Assembly: GCF_026914265.1 (NCBI RefSeq)
Contig: NC_069127.1
Location: 69,663,723-69,727,722, forward strand
Source of the DNA: Mya arenaria
Lineage: Eukaryota; Mollusca; Bivalvia; Myida; Myidae
DNA length: 64,000 nucleotides
Direction of reading: 5' to 3'
The notes under the pieces are model-generated. The model had not been told where the DNA came from, did no database searches, and saw nothing but the letters and a program-made list of their open reading frames with translations. The position numbers and the translations under genes were made by a program. This document shows positions 25,611 to 39,100 of this stretch, one piece after another (position 1 is the first letter of the stretch; the number at the start of each line of letters is the position of its first letter).

Positions 25611-26864
25611 AGGGGCCTGTCCGGTGATGGGGGCGGAGGCCACAACAAAGCCTTTGTTCATTAATTAATGGTGCATTGTCCATACATTTATGGTTGCATC
25701 TATAAATAATGGGTTCACCGTACATTTTTTTACTTCTGGACAACATAAAACACCCACTAATCTAAAATTTCTTAATTCCGTAATCTACCCGAAGAACGTC
25801 GTAGATTCTAAGTTTGGATGAACACACGCACGAATGCACGTGACCGTGCTGCAAAGCAATACAAAATGCAAATGCCTTTCATTTTTGTACACCAGAGAGA
25901 TGATGATAAACGTACTACATATTATATTTATCATTAACAAAACTCTGATAAATGAGAATGCTACCGTTTGGTCTTAAATCATGATATCGATAATAAAAAA
26001 AATATTATATACTAAATCATGATAAGAACTAAGACACATAAATTATATACTAGCTGGACAGTCAAACCAAAATTGAAATATAATAGTACATAGTAAGTAA
26101 CATCTCATTTACAATAAGTCAGAAATATAATCACTGATAAAGGCGGGCCGGGTATGTTTTAAAGCAGGTTTCCGGGTATAGTTTTAGTACCTTCTGCCCG
26201 ATTTATACGCTGCACTACCATTATACTGTAAGGTGATTACGGGTATTAAACTCTGTCATTTTTTAACGTCAATAATGTAAACGGATGTGATTCTTCTTCA
26301 TGTATTCCATGCTGCCAAAATACCATTTACGGTTATCATTAACAAATGTTTTTTATTAAACTCTGCATAGCTGTTCCGTAATGTTTTAAATATGTTTTGT
26401 ATAAATAGAATTAATGCATGGCATTGCATAGATTTAAAGCTATACTATCATTGACCAATCCACGCGTTTTGTCATCAACCTCTTACTTATGCGCTATGTA
26501 TATGATCATGTTGACAATCGTTGTTGTTTTTTTCTTGCTGAATTGTATAATTTATGGTAGGTATATTCGATGGAATAATACATATAATTAAAAGATGAAG
26601 CCATATGTTATGGACTTATTTTAAATATCACATAGTTATTATATAAATATATTTCAGGCCTCCAGGCTGGGAGTGGGATTTGTTAAATATTGGTCACCGT
26701 GACCAGACCGATCATGCTCTGATGGGCGAGAAGAATCTTATATACAAATTTGAATTTCCTTTTCTGTTGCCAATCTAATTATTATGGTGCTATTTTTTTC
26801 TTTCAGACTATTCACCAAAAAAATTCGCGTTTGTGTTATAATTAATAATTAATAAAAAAATACA
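25611..26864. other. Intergenic DNA between the MULE relic and tRNA-Val
   Basis: AT-rich with no gene. One perfect GGTCACCGTGACC palindrome (estrogen-response-element-like) stands at 26692-26704, about 480 bp upstream of the CSTF3 start codon. Confidence 0.5.
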
Positions 26865-26937
26865 TGGTTCCACTGGGGCTCGAACCCAGGACCTTCTGCG
26901 TGTAAAGCAGACGTGATAACCACTACACTATGGAACC
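26865..26937 (-). tRNA. tRNA-Val (anticodon UAC)
   Basis: Read on the minus strand, 73 nt fold as a full cloverleaf with no intron. The acceptor arms GGTTCCA and TGGAACC pair and the discriminator base is A. The A box region is TAGTGTAGTGGTTATC. The anticodon stem TCTGC/GCAGA closes the loop TTTACAC with anticodon TAC, and the T arm contains GGTTCGAGCCC (B box). A run of seven T on the transcribed strand (plus-strand A run at 26854-26860) starts a few bases after the 3' end and is a proper RNA polymerase III terminator. All stems pair, so this looks like a working gene rather than a SINE head. It is divergent from CSTF3. Confidence 0.95.
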
Positions 26938-27175
26938 CAACTGACAAATTGAACGGAAATAAAAATTATATAGTTTGCTATAATATTTTTGCATTTCGGA
27001 GGCACTTTGTGTTTTCCCTTTAATTCAATTGTGGCCGCCATATTTGTTGTGACTGTGCGGTTGATTTCATTCTTTTGCTTTGAAATAGCGATGATATACA
27101 CCGGAGACCCGTTTTGTTGATTGAAGAAGCTTTAATTTTGATAAATCGTTAGTGCTGCTTCGTTGCTAATTAACC
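26938..27175 (+). promoter_or_regulatory. CSTF3 5' flank, shared with a divergent tRNA-Val gene; YY1-like site
   Basis: This is the roughly 240-bp gap between the tRNA 5' end (26937) and the CSTF3 start codon. I see no TATA box at a usual distance. GCCGCCATATTTG at 27034-27046 fits the YY1 consensus, which is common at TATA-less housekeeping promoters near the start site. The transcription start is inferred to lie at or after it; this was not tested. Confidence 0.5.
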
Positions 27176-30100
27176 ATGTCAAAACAGGTAGATAAGAACG
27201 TGATTTATTTTTATTTAGTTTCGTACTCAATCCAGTACGTACCACCCTCTGTAGTAATTAGGCTCTTTAGCGCAGAAGAATAGACATAACAAAGTCTTTA
27301 TTGACTTATGAAAATTATTTGCCTATTAAGTTTTATTTCTTATTATTCAGTATTTATTTTAATTAATTAATCATGAAAGACTCAAAAGTTTTTGTTTTTT
27401 TTGTCATTTCTTTTACAAGCAGAAATCATTTTGCCCTCATCCACCTGGGCCCCTAGTCTATATTAATAGCCGCTTCAGAGTCTTTGACAATTTTTGTTTC
27501 TGCCACTCTGTGCGTCCATATCTCACTTATTGTTTTCCTAGCCAAGAATGATAGATCCCTGTGCTAATGCACAAGTCAGTTGTAACCACAGCCCACCCAG
27601 GTCCGGGGAATAGCGGGGACTTTGACTGTCCGTCCAGCCAAGCTCGGGTAGGATTGGCGTAAAGACAAAACCACTGCATTTACCCGGTTCTGCTGGGCCA
27701 CCTGGAAAGTAAAAACACGGCCCATTTCCCCGGCTATCCCCATTATGACCCCCGGACCTGGGAGGGCTTACAATTGACTGGTGCATAAGTATATTGAGGG
27801 AAAAGATAACGGGCACCTGCTACATATCTGTATTTGTATCTGTATAAATATGACGCAGGACGAATTCTGGCATAAGGCGTCAGTGGTGAGTCCTGGTCGT
27901 TCAGTCATTTGTAAGAGCTGCCTTGAAGCTCTCCACTGTATTTCGCAGTTCAAAAATGGCAATGTCTGAATTTTTGTTTCATGAAACAGTAAGTGTAATA
28001 AGAGAAAGGTATTGGCTCAAAATATTTTATTTCTAAATTTTGTGTTTTTATTTAACAATGCAGTGTCAAATATTGTGGAGTTACAATTGAAAAATATATT
28101 TTACATCGGTATGAATCAGTCTACTTGTGGCGTTTAGGAAACATAATGAATATCCAAATGTTAAAAAAGTTCCCTAAACATACATTATTGTGGCTACTTG
28201 GCCCCTTAAAATGGTGTCCAAAACCTGATCTAATTGAAAGTAAAACTGTTGTTGAAAGGTGTCAATTTAAATCTACAAAAATGAAAATGATCACTTTTTC
28301 CCTAAAAATTGCTTGTAGGATGGGTTTATTGCTGACAAGATTAAGAAGGCTGAGAAGAGAGTTGAAGTTTCTCCACATGACACTGAGGCCTGGAGCGTGC
28401 TCATCAGAGATGCACAGGTTTGTTGACAGGAAGATGTTTGTGCAGTTAAAACAAGATGTCTTAATTTTTTTTGAATAGTTTGTACGCAATGTCAGTGTAT
28501 ACTCATACTGCAGAAATACATGTTACCATGAATTTTTCAATAGGAACATCTTCTAAGCATTTAACTTTCTGCACATTTTAGTTTTTCTGGATTAACCTTC
28601 TATGAAGGTAATTGAAATCATCTCAGGAAATGACATGTAACTTGTTCAACAAATTTTTATATTGCTTTCCGAAATCTTAAAACAGCTGACATAAACATAA
28701 CAGTCTGGTATTAAAACACTTTTTGTATTCAATTTATGAATGATTTGTAATTTTCAGCTCCGTACAACGGAGCAAGCCAGACCAGTGTATGAGAGACTGG
28801 TGACACAGTTTAGCAATTCGGGACGATACTGGAAGATCTACATCGAACACGAGGTAAGTTTAACATGGGACAGCTCTTGTTCCTGGATTACATACATGTA
28901 GTTCCTAATGCAAAAGTGTTTTATTTTGTTTGTAGTATGCAAGTCATCTTAAAGAATTGTCTTAAAATAACGCATGCCTAGATCGTATGCAACCAATGAA
29001 TCCCTGTTACTTCATGTAAGGTTTTAGTAGGAACAGATTATTAGCATATATATAGTTGGACAGCAGCTTTTTTGGCCAAAGACTGTTTAGACTTTAAGAA
29101 TCAGTTTCATTCAAAAATCAGAGATTGATATGAAATTAATGCTGAATACACTTGCAAACACTTCTTTTGTCTTGAAAGCAATTTTGTCTGGAAAGAAAAA
29201 AAGTTGTTTTAACTACTAATAACTATCTGTAAAATCAAAAACTTACTAACTGTACATTTCTATATAAGCTACTACGAAATTTATTCATTGGGATGACTTG
29301 GATACTGGACCATCTTTAACATATTAATACTACATAATTTCAACTTAAAAGAAGTAAACAGTATTTGCTTAAGAAAATTAAAGATGGTCCATATTTCATT
29401 TAATATCATCACCAAAATGGCTTTAACTAGGGAGAGAGATATCCGAGGGTGAAAACTGTGGTGTTTTGTACAGACCTGGATGTAACAACATTCAGGTTGT
29501 ATGAACCTGCATATAGACTTGTAGATTCTTCCAAGAAAAAAGTACTCACACACTTGCATGTATAAAACATTCAAATCACGGTTAACATGGTGTTTATAAT
29601 TTAGATAAAACATATTTGCGTGAAATCAACTATTAATATATATTGCTTTATTTTTTATTTGTCTTATAATATATCAGAATCACAAAACTTTTTCAACCTT
29701 GGTAGCAGTCAATTATTTTTGTGGCATTGACTAGGTTCCGGAATTGATAATCACAAACAATATAATTTTTGACATTTATTTTAGTTATTCTACTCATAAG
29801 AAGGATAATGTTGGATGCCTGGTATACAGATATTTTATATGTTAGTGTTATAACATATGAGCTTATAAAAAAAATGTGTGTTCATGCTCAGTCTTAGGTT
29901 TAAAGTTAAAAATTAGCAAATTGATTCCCTCCAAAACATTCTCTGCAATGAATTTTTAATCCTTTGATTTACCTATGATTTATCTGCATAAAAAACCCTT
30001 TTTAGGGTCTGTCAGTGCCACAGGGTTCATTGTGGCATTCACATAATTTCACATTATGAAAAATGGGTAAGATATCTACCTTATTTTTTAGTTATAATTT

Positions 30101-33100
30101 TTAACTCATCAGTTTTATGACCTTGAAATGTTAAACTTTACTGTAAAAAAATATCAATTTTTAGAAAAAAGTATTTTTCATATTAATTGATAAGATTAGT
30201 TCTAATAGATTGATATAGTAAAAAGCTTGAAAACCGATAGACTGTTGCCATGTTTTTATTTTTATTTATTTGAAAAGACAAAACAGAACAAAAGAGAATG
30301 CTGCCCATGTACTAATGATTGCATGACTTATAATTAATATTTAATTAACGAAAATACATGGCACAAACCATAATGTACTGCTGCTAACATTAAAATGTGA
30401 AACTAAGGTATTGAATTACAGACATCATTCTAAATCCTGACTCATTTATTTGGCCGACTAAAAATGTGCGAGAGAATTTTGTCTTCAATTTTTAAACATT
30501 TGTGTGTTTGTAGAACTGTTGATTGAAAATGACTGTGTGACAGAAGCCATGTGAAACATCATGAATTTTTTGTTAAAAAATATTGTTTTCTTTGAAGCAG
30601 ATACTTCCATGGAATTGTAAAAGCAACTTATTAATGAATTGACTCATGAAAGTAATCAGGTTGTTTATATTTAGAATACTTATTATTTTGTGTAGAAGTA
30701 TGATGTTTCACAATTTTTGGTGATGAGTTTTATTTCAGCCTTTCTTACGCGCCTTTTTGCAAGTACATGTTGGTCATACTGAATTGCGTGTTGGCAACTG
30801 TGTGATTAAAATGGTAAAGGTAATATAGGGTCTTTGTAAAATATTTGGGATGACTCTGCGGATATCTGCAAGGTAATTATTATTTGAAAATGACATTGTT
30901 AACTTAATAATGCATGATAACCATTTGTTCATAGAAGACATTGTAAAGTAATGACAACCTTAATGATAATGTGTTACAATTGTTGAGAAAATATACTGAT
31001 TAGATATACTGATCTATTATTTTAATGCTGACATATAGATTGCTTAGAATGTGACTTTTAGTAATTGTTTGTTTTTGTTTTTTCGCAGTTGAAGTCCAAG
31101 AACTATGAGCGAGTGGAAAAGGTATTATTCTGTCATCTTAGTGGTAACACTTCCATTTCAACTTCATTAAAAAATGTGTCTTAGAAAAAATGAATATCAT
31201 ACTGTTTATACTGTACTATATATGATGTATAAAAAAATGTCTGATAAGACAAGAAATCAGGTTAAGGTATTGTCAAAGCATTGCTGTCTTTGGTCTTTTT
31301 AAATGAGTCACAATCATTAGATTCCAGTATTCAAAGGTATAATGTGTCTGTTTTTCAGCTGTTTCAGCGCTGCCTGATGAAGATTCTCAACATCGACCTC
31401 TGGAAGCTCTACCTGACCTACATCAAAGACACAAAAAGCAAGCTCCCCTCGTACAGGTCTGTCCAATGGAGCGGCACTACAGTTTGAGCTTGTTTATTTC
31501 TATGCTAATTTTATTGATTTTCAGGGATGTGTATCGTATTTTGTGATAAAATCAAGTTTTGTTTTAAGCTCAGTGGTTGTCATATTTATTAACACTTATG
31601 CTTCTAGGATTTACAAAGATGTTGTAATCAATGTTAAATCTACTCTGTATATCAGTTGTCTAGTTTTTAGTTATTTCTGTAATGGATTATAAAGCATATT
31701 TGCAATGATCGAAGTTAGAAAAGCTGGCATGTCCTGTCCTTGGGCTTGCTCAAGTTCTGGATTTATATCATAGGGCTGGTTGAAATCTCTTTATGCCAAG
31801 TACTAGTCAGTAGTGTAAGTTGGTTATAAACCATCAAGAAATCTAATTTCAATGACTTATATTTATTTATTTAACTAACATTATTGTATTTCAAAACAAT
31901 CGGCTGTTAGAGAAATTATTTCCTACCAGTTAAAGGGTATTTCAGGTTGAGTATGGTCATTTTTTTGTATGATTTAATTAAATAGAAAATACAGGGTTTT
32001 AGAATTAATATCTTTGTGTTTTGTTAATTAAAAAAAATATAGACTAGTTTTTTTCTACATTCAGAATTTATGTAAAAATACTCACCCTCTGTCTTCACAT
32101 CACTATTGTTGGCTTGTAGTATTTTAAGTATACAAGGAGCAGTTTTTATTTATTGCTAAAACATTTGCGTTTGCTATAATAGAAGATAAATAACATAACA
32201 TTGCAAGTTTATTGCAGTGAAAAGCCCCAAGCCCAAAATGCGAATTTCAAGGACCTTTTTAACTATGATGATGAAATAATTTGAAGTTTACATGAAATTG
32301 TTAAAGTTTTTCATTGAAACGAGGTGAATAAACTGAATTTGAGTTACATATTCTAATTTTCAATACTATGTTTACTTTAAAAATGTGAATTCGTGAGAGG
32401 GTGAATATTTCAGCATCAAATAAGAGATGAATGTAGTTTACATTCATATTTGTTTGTTGTATATGAAATAAATGACAACGATCAGCTGCCATGTTACATA
32501 TTTGATGTTATGCTGTATGAACAATGTTCCTATTTCTCTGTCCTTCCTTCTTTCTATCCCTCTGTTTCCTATAGCAAGGTAAGGGTGTAAGTAAGAAAAA
32601 AAGAGCAATACTATTACCTGAATCAGAAACTAACTTGTCTTAACTAAAGTCAGAGCAAGAAAGATAAGGGTCAGTTTACTTATATGAATAAAATTTAAGA
32701 ATTGAAGAAAAGAAATGGACTTTTTCAAAATCAATGACTGTTAGATTTTGGTTTGTCTTTTTAGTAGGATTTTTGGCGAAACTCAATTTTAAACATGAAG
32801 ACCTTATAACAAATGACTGATTGATTATATTGAAAACGTCATAAAACCGACATCTGGTTACCATACACCAGTCATGAAGCTACAAGTAAAACCATTGCTC
32901 TTGGCTTATGCCTATTATCCAGTGTATGATTTTGTATTTCCCATGTTTTACAGAGAGAAGATGGCGCAGGCGTACGACTTCGCCCTCGACAAGATGGGCA
33001 TGGATATCATGTCCTTCTCAGTATGGTCAGATTACATCAACTTCCTGAAGTCTGTGTAAGTATCTGGTCAGACTACATCAACGTACCAAAGTATCAGTGA

Positions 33101-36100
33101 AACTGCTCACATCCTGATTCCCATACCCGTTGTTTTTCCTAAGGGCCCATTTGTCACAAATATATACATCAGCAGGATGTATTGTTAAAAGCAATAAGTG
33201 CACAAAACAATCCTTCCGACTTTCAGAATTCTGTTTAGGACTCGTTTAGTTATGAAATATGCAAGCCAATGAGAGGTATTCAACCAGGTTTAAAAATGGA
33301 TCACTAAAGTCTGGAAGGGTCTTATTCAGTAGCTGGCACTTTGGTGCAGACACATGTATATAAAAAAGCAATTATTCATAGCACAAACCCGGTAGATGTT
33401 GAAGGTTTCATCCATATTATCTGTATAAATTTCTCCCTGATTTTCAGTGATGCGGTGGGCTCGTATGCAGAGAACCAGCGTATCACGGCCGTGAGAAAGG
33501 TGTTCCAGCGTGGAGTCATCAACCCCATGATCAACATTGAACAGCTCTGGAAGGACTACGGACACTACGAGAATGTAAGTTATATAGTAAATACTTGATG
33601 TGGAAGGTTTTCAAGCCTCGTACACATCAGATCCCGAATAGTGATCTTCATGATTTTCATATGGGGAAAAGTGATTAATTTTGAGCAGCTTGAATCGGAC
33701 AAAAAAGTGTTGAAAAACACCTGCTCTAGTTTATTATTGAAATGAAAATTCAACTTTTACTTGTCTTTCTGCATTTAGTTTTATAATGTTCTTCATCATG
33801 TCCTAAATATTGCAGTTGTTAACACTTCAAATATAGGCATATAAGTTCATTAGAGTTATAACCAAGCACCGCTAATGAAAGTAATAAAACTTAATATATA
33901 TAACTATAATCAAATATGTTTACCTTTTCAGAGCATCAACCCCCTTATTGCCAAGAAAATGATAGAGGACCGCAGTCGTGACTACATGAATGCCCGGCGC
34001 GTCTCTAAGGAGTATGAGGTCGTCACACGAGGTCTCAACAGGAACTTGCCATCTGTACTTCCCAAAAACACACCAGAGGAGGCTACACAGGTTTGAATAA
34101 ATTTGATTCAAATTAAACTGTTAAAAGAGGTTTGTTTTGCATAATCTTTACTGCATGCGTTGTACAATGCAATATACAATGTAAATGGAACAGAATTGCT
34201 TGGAAGGAAATATGACAATTTAGTTTTGTTAGTGAGTTCATTCATTATTCGAAATAGAAAATAAATTTTGATGTACGGCCTTTTAACCAGATGTTTTAAT
34301 CAGTTTTAATTAAGTCTTATTTGTTTTCAGGTGGATCTATGGAAGAAATACATCAACTGGGAAAAAGAAAATCCACTGAGAACGGAAGACCAGGCCCTCA
34401 TTACCAAAAGAGGTAGGAAATGTTAGAGATGTCCACCTTTTGCCCTTTTTTCTTTAAGTTGAGCCTAACCATCGGCACATATGCACTATTGTCTTGAGTG
34501 TGAGTTAGAGACTCAGGTTTTTAATTTTATGAAACATTATTTGTAAGTTATGGTGAAGCCAGTTATTTTAACATGTTCAGCGACTTGAATCTTTACTTCT
34601 AGTTGAAGCAATTTTAAAAGTAAAATTTGTGATAATGAGGAATGAGTCTGATTATAAGTATGATAATGAGATTAACAAGATTCATTAAATGATGTTTCTA
34701 AATGCAATAATTACTGTTTTATTGATATTTTACTCTATATGTTCCCAAATGTTCGAAAAGAAGACTTTTTTACCGCCAAAAGGACTGTCTTCCCCATACC
34801 TTTTAAAGGCCCTGATGTGTTCTCATAAATTGGTCAACCATTGAAATTAAAGGTCTTTTAAGCTATTGACAAATGAATAAAATAAAAAAAATTGGTTCAG
34901 TCAATTATATTCTTTAAATTAAGCTTACTATGTTAACATCTATTTCAGTGATGTTTGCGTATGAGCAGTGCTTGCTGTGCCTGGGTTACCATCCCGATGT
35001 GTGGATAGAGGCGGCCAATTATCTCGAACACTCCAGTCAGATACTCACAGAAAAAGGGGTAGGAAAGTATTCAATACATATTGATAAAAGCATTTAGATT
35101 TTAACTAACCTCATGATTAAATAAAGAAACACTATTTCCATTTTAGTCCTCCACATGTAGTTTTTATGCCCCCCTTCGAAGAAGAGGGGTATATTGCTTT
35201 GCACAGGCATGTCGGTATGTCGGTCGGTCGGTCCGTCGGTCTGTCGGTAGACCAAAGCTTGTCCGAGTGATAACTCAACAATTCCTGGACGTATGGTCAT
35301 CAAACTTCACATGAAGGTTGGGCCTGACCAGTAGATGACCCCTATTGATTTTGGGGGTCATCGGGTCAAAGGTCACAGTGACCTTTAATGGTAAAATAAT
35401 TTTAAAGCTTGTCCGAGTGATAACTCAACAATGCCTGCACCCATGGCCCTCAAACTTGACATGGAGGTTGGACCTGACCAGTAGATGACCCCTATTGTTT
35501 TGGGGGGTCATCAGGCCAAAGGTCAAGGTCACAGTGACCTTGAATGGTAAAAGGTCGTCCGAGTGATAACTTGACAATGCCTGCACCCATGGCCCTCATA
35601 ATTGAATTGGAGGTTGGGCCTGACCAGTAGATGACCCCTATTGTTTTTGGTGGTCATCGGGCCAAAGGTCAAGGTCACAGTGACCTTGAATGGTAAAGGG
35701 TTGTCCGAGTGATATTTACAATGCCTGCACCCATGGCCCTCATAATTGAATTGGTGGTTGTGCCTGACCAGCAGAAGACCCCTATTGTTTTTGGGGGTCA
35801 TCGGGCCAAAGGTCAAGGTCACAGTCACCTTGAATGGTTAAAGGTTTTCCGTGTGATAACTTGACAATGCCTGCACCCATGGCCCTCAAACTTGACTTGG
35901 AATTGGGCCTGACCAGTACATGACCCCTTTTGTTTTTGGGGGTCATCTGGCCAAAGGTCAAGGTCTCAGTCACCTTGAATGGTAAAAGGTTGTCCGAGTG
36001 ATAACTCGACAATGCCTGCACCCATGGCCCTCAAACTTGACTTGGAGAATTGGCCTGACCAGGAGATGACCCCTATGGTTTTTGGGGGTCATCTGGCCAA

Positions 36101-39100
36101 AGGTCAAGGTCACAGTGACCTGGAATGGTAAAAGGTTGTCCGAGTGATAACTCGACAATGCCTGCACCCATGGCCCTTTAACTTGACTTGGAGGTTGGGC
36201 CTGGCCAGAAGATGGTCCCTATTGATTTTAGGGGTCATTGGGCTAAAGGTCAAGGTCACAGTGACCTGGAATGGTAAAAGGTTATCCGAGTGATAACTCG
36301 ACAATGCCTGCACCCATGGCCCTCAAACTTGATTTGGAGGTTGGGCCTGGCCAGAAGATGGTCCCTATTGATTTTAGGGGTCATTGGGCCAAAGGTCAAG
36401 GTCACAGTGACCTTGAATGATAAAAGGTTGTCCGAGTGATAACTCAACAATGCCTGCAACCATGGCCCTCAAACTTGACATGGAGGTTGGGCCTGACCAG
36501 TAGATGACCCCTTTTGATTTTAGGGGTCAAAGGTCAAGGTCACAGTGACCTTGAAAGCGAACTCAACAATTCCTGGACCTATGGTCATCAACTTGACATG
36601 AAGGTTGGACCTGCCCAGTAGATGACCCCTATCGACTTTGGGGGTCATCAGGCCCAGGTCAATGTCACAGTAACCTTTAACGCAAAAAAGTTAACAAATC
36701 TTCTCCCACTGATATCTCAACAATGCCTGAACCTATGATCATTAAACTTGACATGGATGTTAAGCCTGACCAGTAGATCACCCTTATTGATTTTAGGATT
36801 CATAGAGCCAAAGGTCAAGGTCACAGTGATCTTGAATGGTAAAAGGTTGTCCGAGTGATAACTCAACAATGCCTAAACCCATGGCCTTCAAACTTGACTT
36901 GGAGTTGCATCTGACTTGTAGATGACCCCTTATGATTTAAGGGGTCATTGGGTCAGAGGTCAAGGTCACAGTAACCTTGAACGAAAAAAACTTGTCTTGT
37001 GATAACTTGACAATGCCTGCACCCATGGCCCTCGAACTTAACATTAAGGTTTCTGGTGACCAGCTGATGACTCTGGATTTTGAGTTCATAGAGTAAAAGG
37101 TCATGGTCATAACACACTCTATCCTCACACTTTAATGGTCATAATCTTAAAACTGCCTTAACGGCAACAAATCAGCTGTCATTTCGGTCCATGCATATTT
37201 CATTCAATTATCCATATAATCCTGACAACATGGCGCTCAGGGGGGGCATAATGTTTGACAAACATCTCTTGTCTGAATGTACTGTTATATAGATTATGTT
37301 TTGATCACTGAGCAGATTCATGACATCGCCAATTTCATTATTTGCTTTGGTATTCAATTCTAGGAATATAATTATTGTATGAATTATGTTAATAAATTCA
37401 TGGGCCATTGTAATCTAAATACTGATCCAGGGTTAAACGAAGCAATATATATATATTATAATAAAATATTACATGTTGCAAATTAAAAATGGAGCCACCT
37501 TTCAAGAATTACAATTCATCGACTTTAGAAAGTGAAAAGGGACTTAATCACCAGAAAAAAAAAGAAAAAACTCACTTTCAACCGTCTTGACCTTTAATGA
37601 TAATGTATTTTGAGAGTGGTCTAGTAGTAAATGTGTCTGCCGCTCACCCAAGAGGTTGTGACATAAGTAGTGGTTTCCAACCAAGGAACAGACTCAAGGG
37701 ATTTGTGTCAGTTAAAAGCTGTCTTGACTTCACAATGGAGCTCAAACAAATAAGATAAAATTGGTATAAATTTCTCCCTACAGGACCAGAATGCAGGCAA
37801 GCTGTTTGCGGACGAGGCTTCTAACCTATATGAGAGAGCTATCAGCACCAGTATGAAGGGAAATATGCTCATATACTTCGCTTTTGCTGACTTTGAAGAG
37901 GTAGGATTTAGAGTTATCCGTAAAACGTTGATATTATGACAATTTTCAATATTTACAGATTTGAATTCACTGCAACTTTGTTTACATGTAATTAAAATTT
38001 GGAAATCAACAATAGAAGTAAAAATGCTTGTTGCCATTGCAAATTCAAAGATATCATCATCAAAGTTAAAACAGTGCTTCCTAAAATTAGGCATGAAATC
38101 TTGTATTTTGACTCATTTGATAATTTTTGTTATAGGAACATTCTGCTTTTCGCGATCTTGTTTATATATAACTTAAAGCCTAATTTCTGTTTTGGTCGGT
38201 CATTTGTTTATATTTACGAATATAAACACAATAACATGTAGGTGATGTTTCTTAAATTTTCATTTTTCATTATTTCAGAGTCGTATGAAGTATGAAAAAG
38301 TCCATTCCATCTACAAGCGTTGTATTGCAGCTGAAAATATTGATCCCTCATTGGTAGTTGTCTTTGTTAAATGTACAAAATGGTTATGATGTCAGTAATT
38401 TTGCAATGGTTTTGTATAGCACTAACTTTGTTCATAATGACTTTTTAATACCAATGATGCCATTTTTAGCTCCACTGGCCGAAGGCCATGGAGCTTATGT
38501 CGTCACAGATTGTCCGTCGTGCGTGCGTGCGTAAACTTTTACTTTAAACGACATCTCCTCTGAAACTGATAAGCGGATTTTGACAAAACTTCACAGGAAT
38601 GTTCCTTTGGTGGTCCTTTACCAAAATTGCTCAAATGGTTCATGTCCATTGCACAATATGGCCGCCAGAGCTAAAAATAGCAAAATCTTTAAACGACATC
38701 TCCTCTGAAACGGTTCGGCAGATTTTGATGAAACTTGACAGTAATGTTCCTTGGGTGGTCCTTTATTAAAATTGCTCAAATGGTTCTGGTCCATTGCACA
38801 ATATGGCCGCCACAGCTAAAAATAGCAAAATCTTTAAACGACATCTCCTCTGAAACGGATAGGCAGATTTTGATGAAACTTGACAGAATTGTTCCTTGGG
38901 TGGTCCTTAACCAAAATTGCTCAAATGGTTCCGGTCCGCTGCACAACATGGCTGCCAGGGCAAAAAAATAGAAAAACCTTTAAAGAACATCTTCTCAGAA
39001 ACCGATGATCAGATTTTGATGAAACTTAACAGAAATGTTCCTTGGATGGTCCTTTATCAAATTTGCTTCAATGGTTTCGGTCCACTGCACAAGATGGCCC

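Noticed and set aside
24393-25612. Plus-strand ORFs of 102 and 117 codons
   Set aside because: Antisense shadows of the GC-rich MULE relic.
29281-29613. 110-codon minus-strand ORF in CSTF3 intron 3
   Set aside because: AT-rich composition, no family features and no splice context; likely chance.
35529-36459. Series of 65-99-codon minus-strand ORFs
   Set aside because: Repeated frames of the E2 monomer, overlapping and out of phase with each other.
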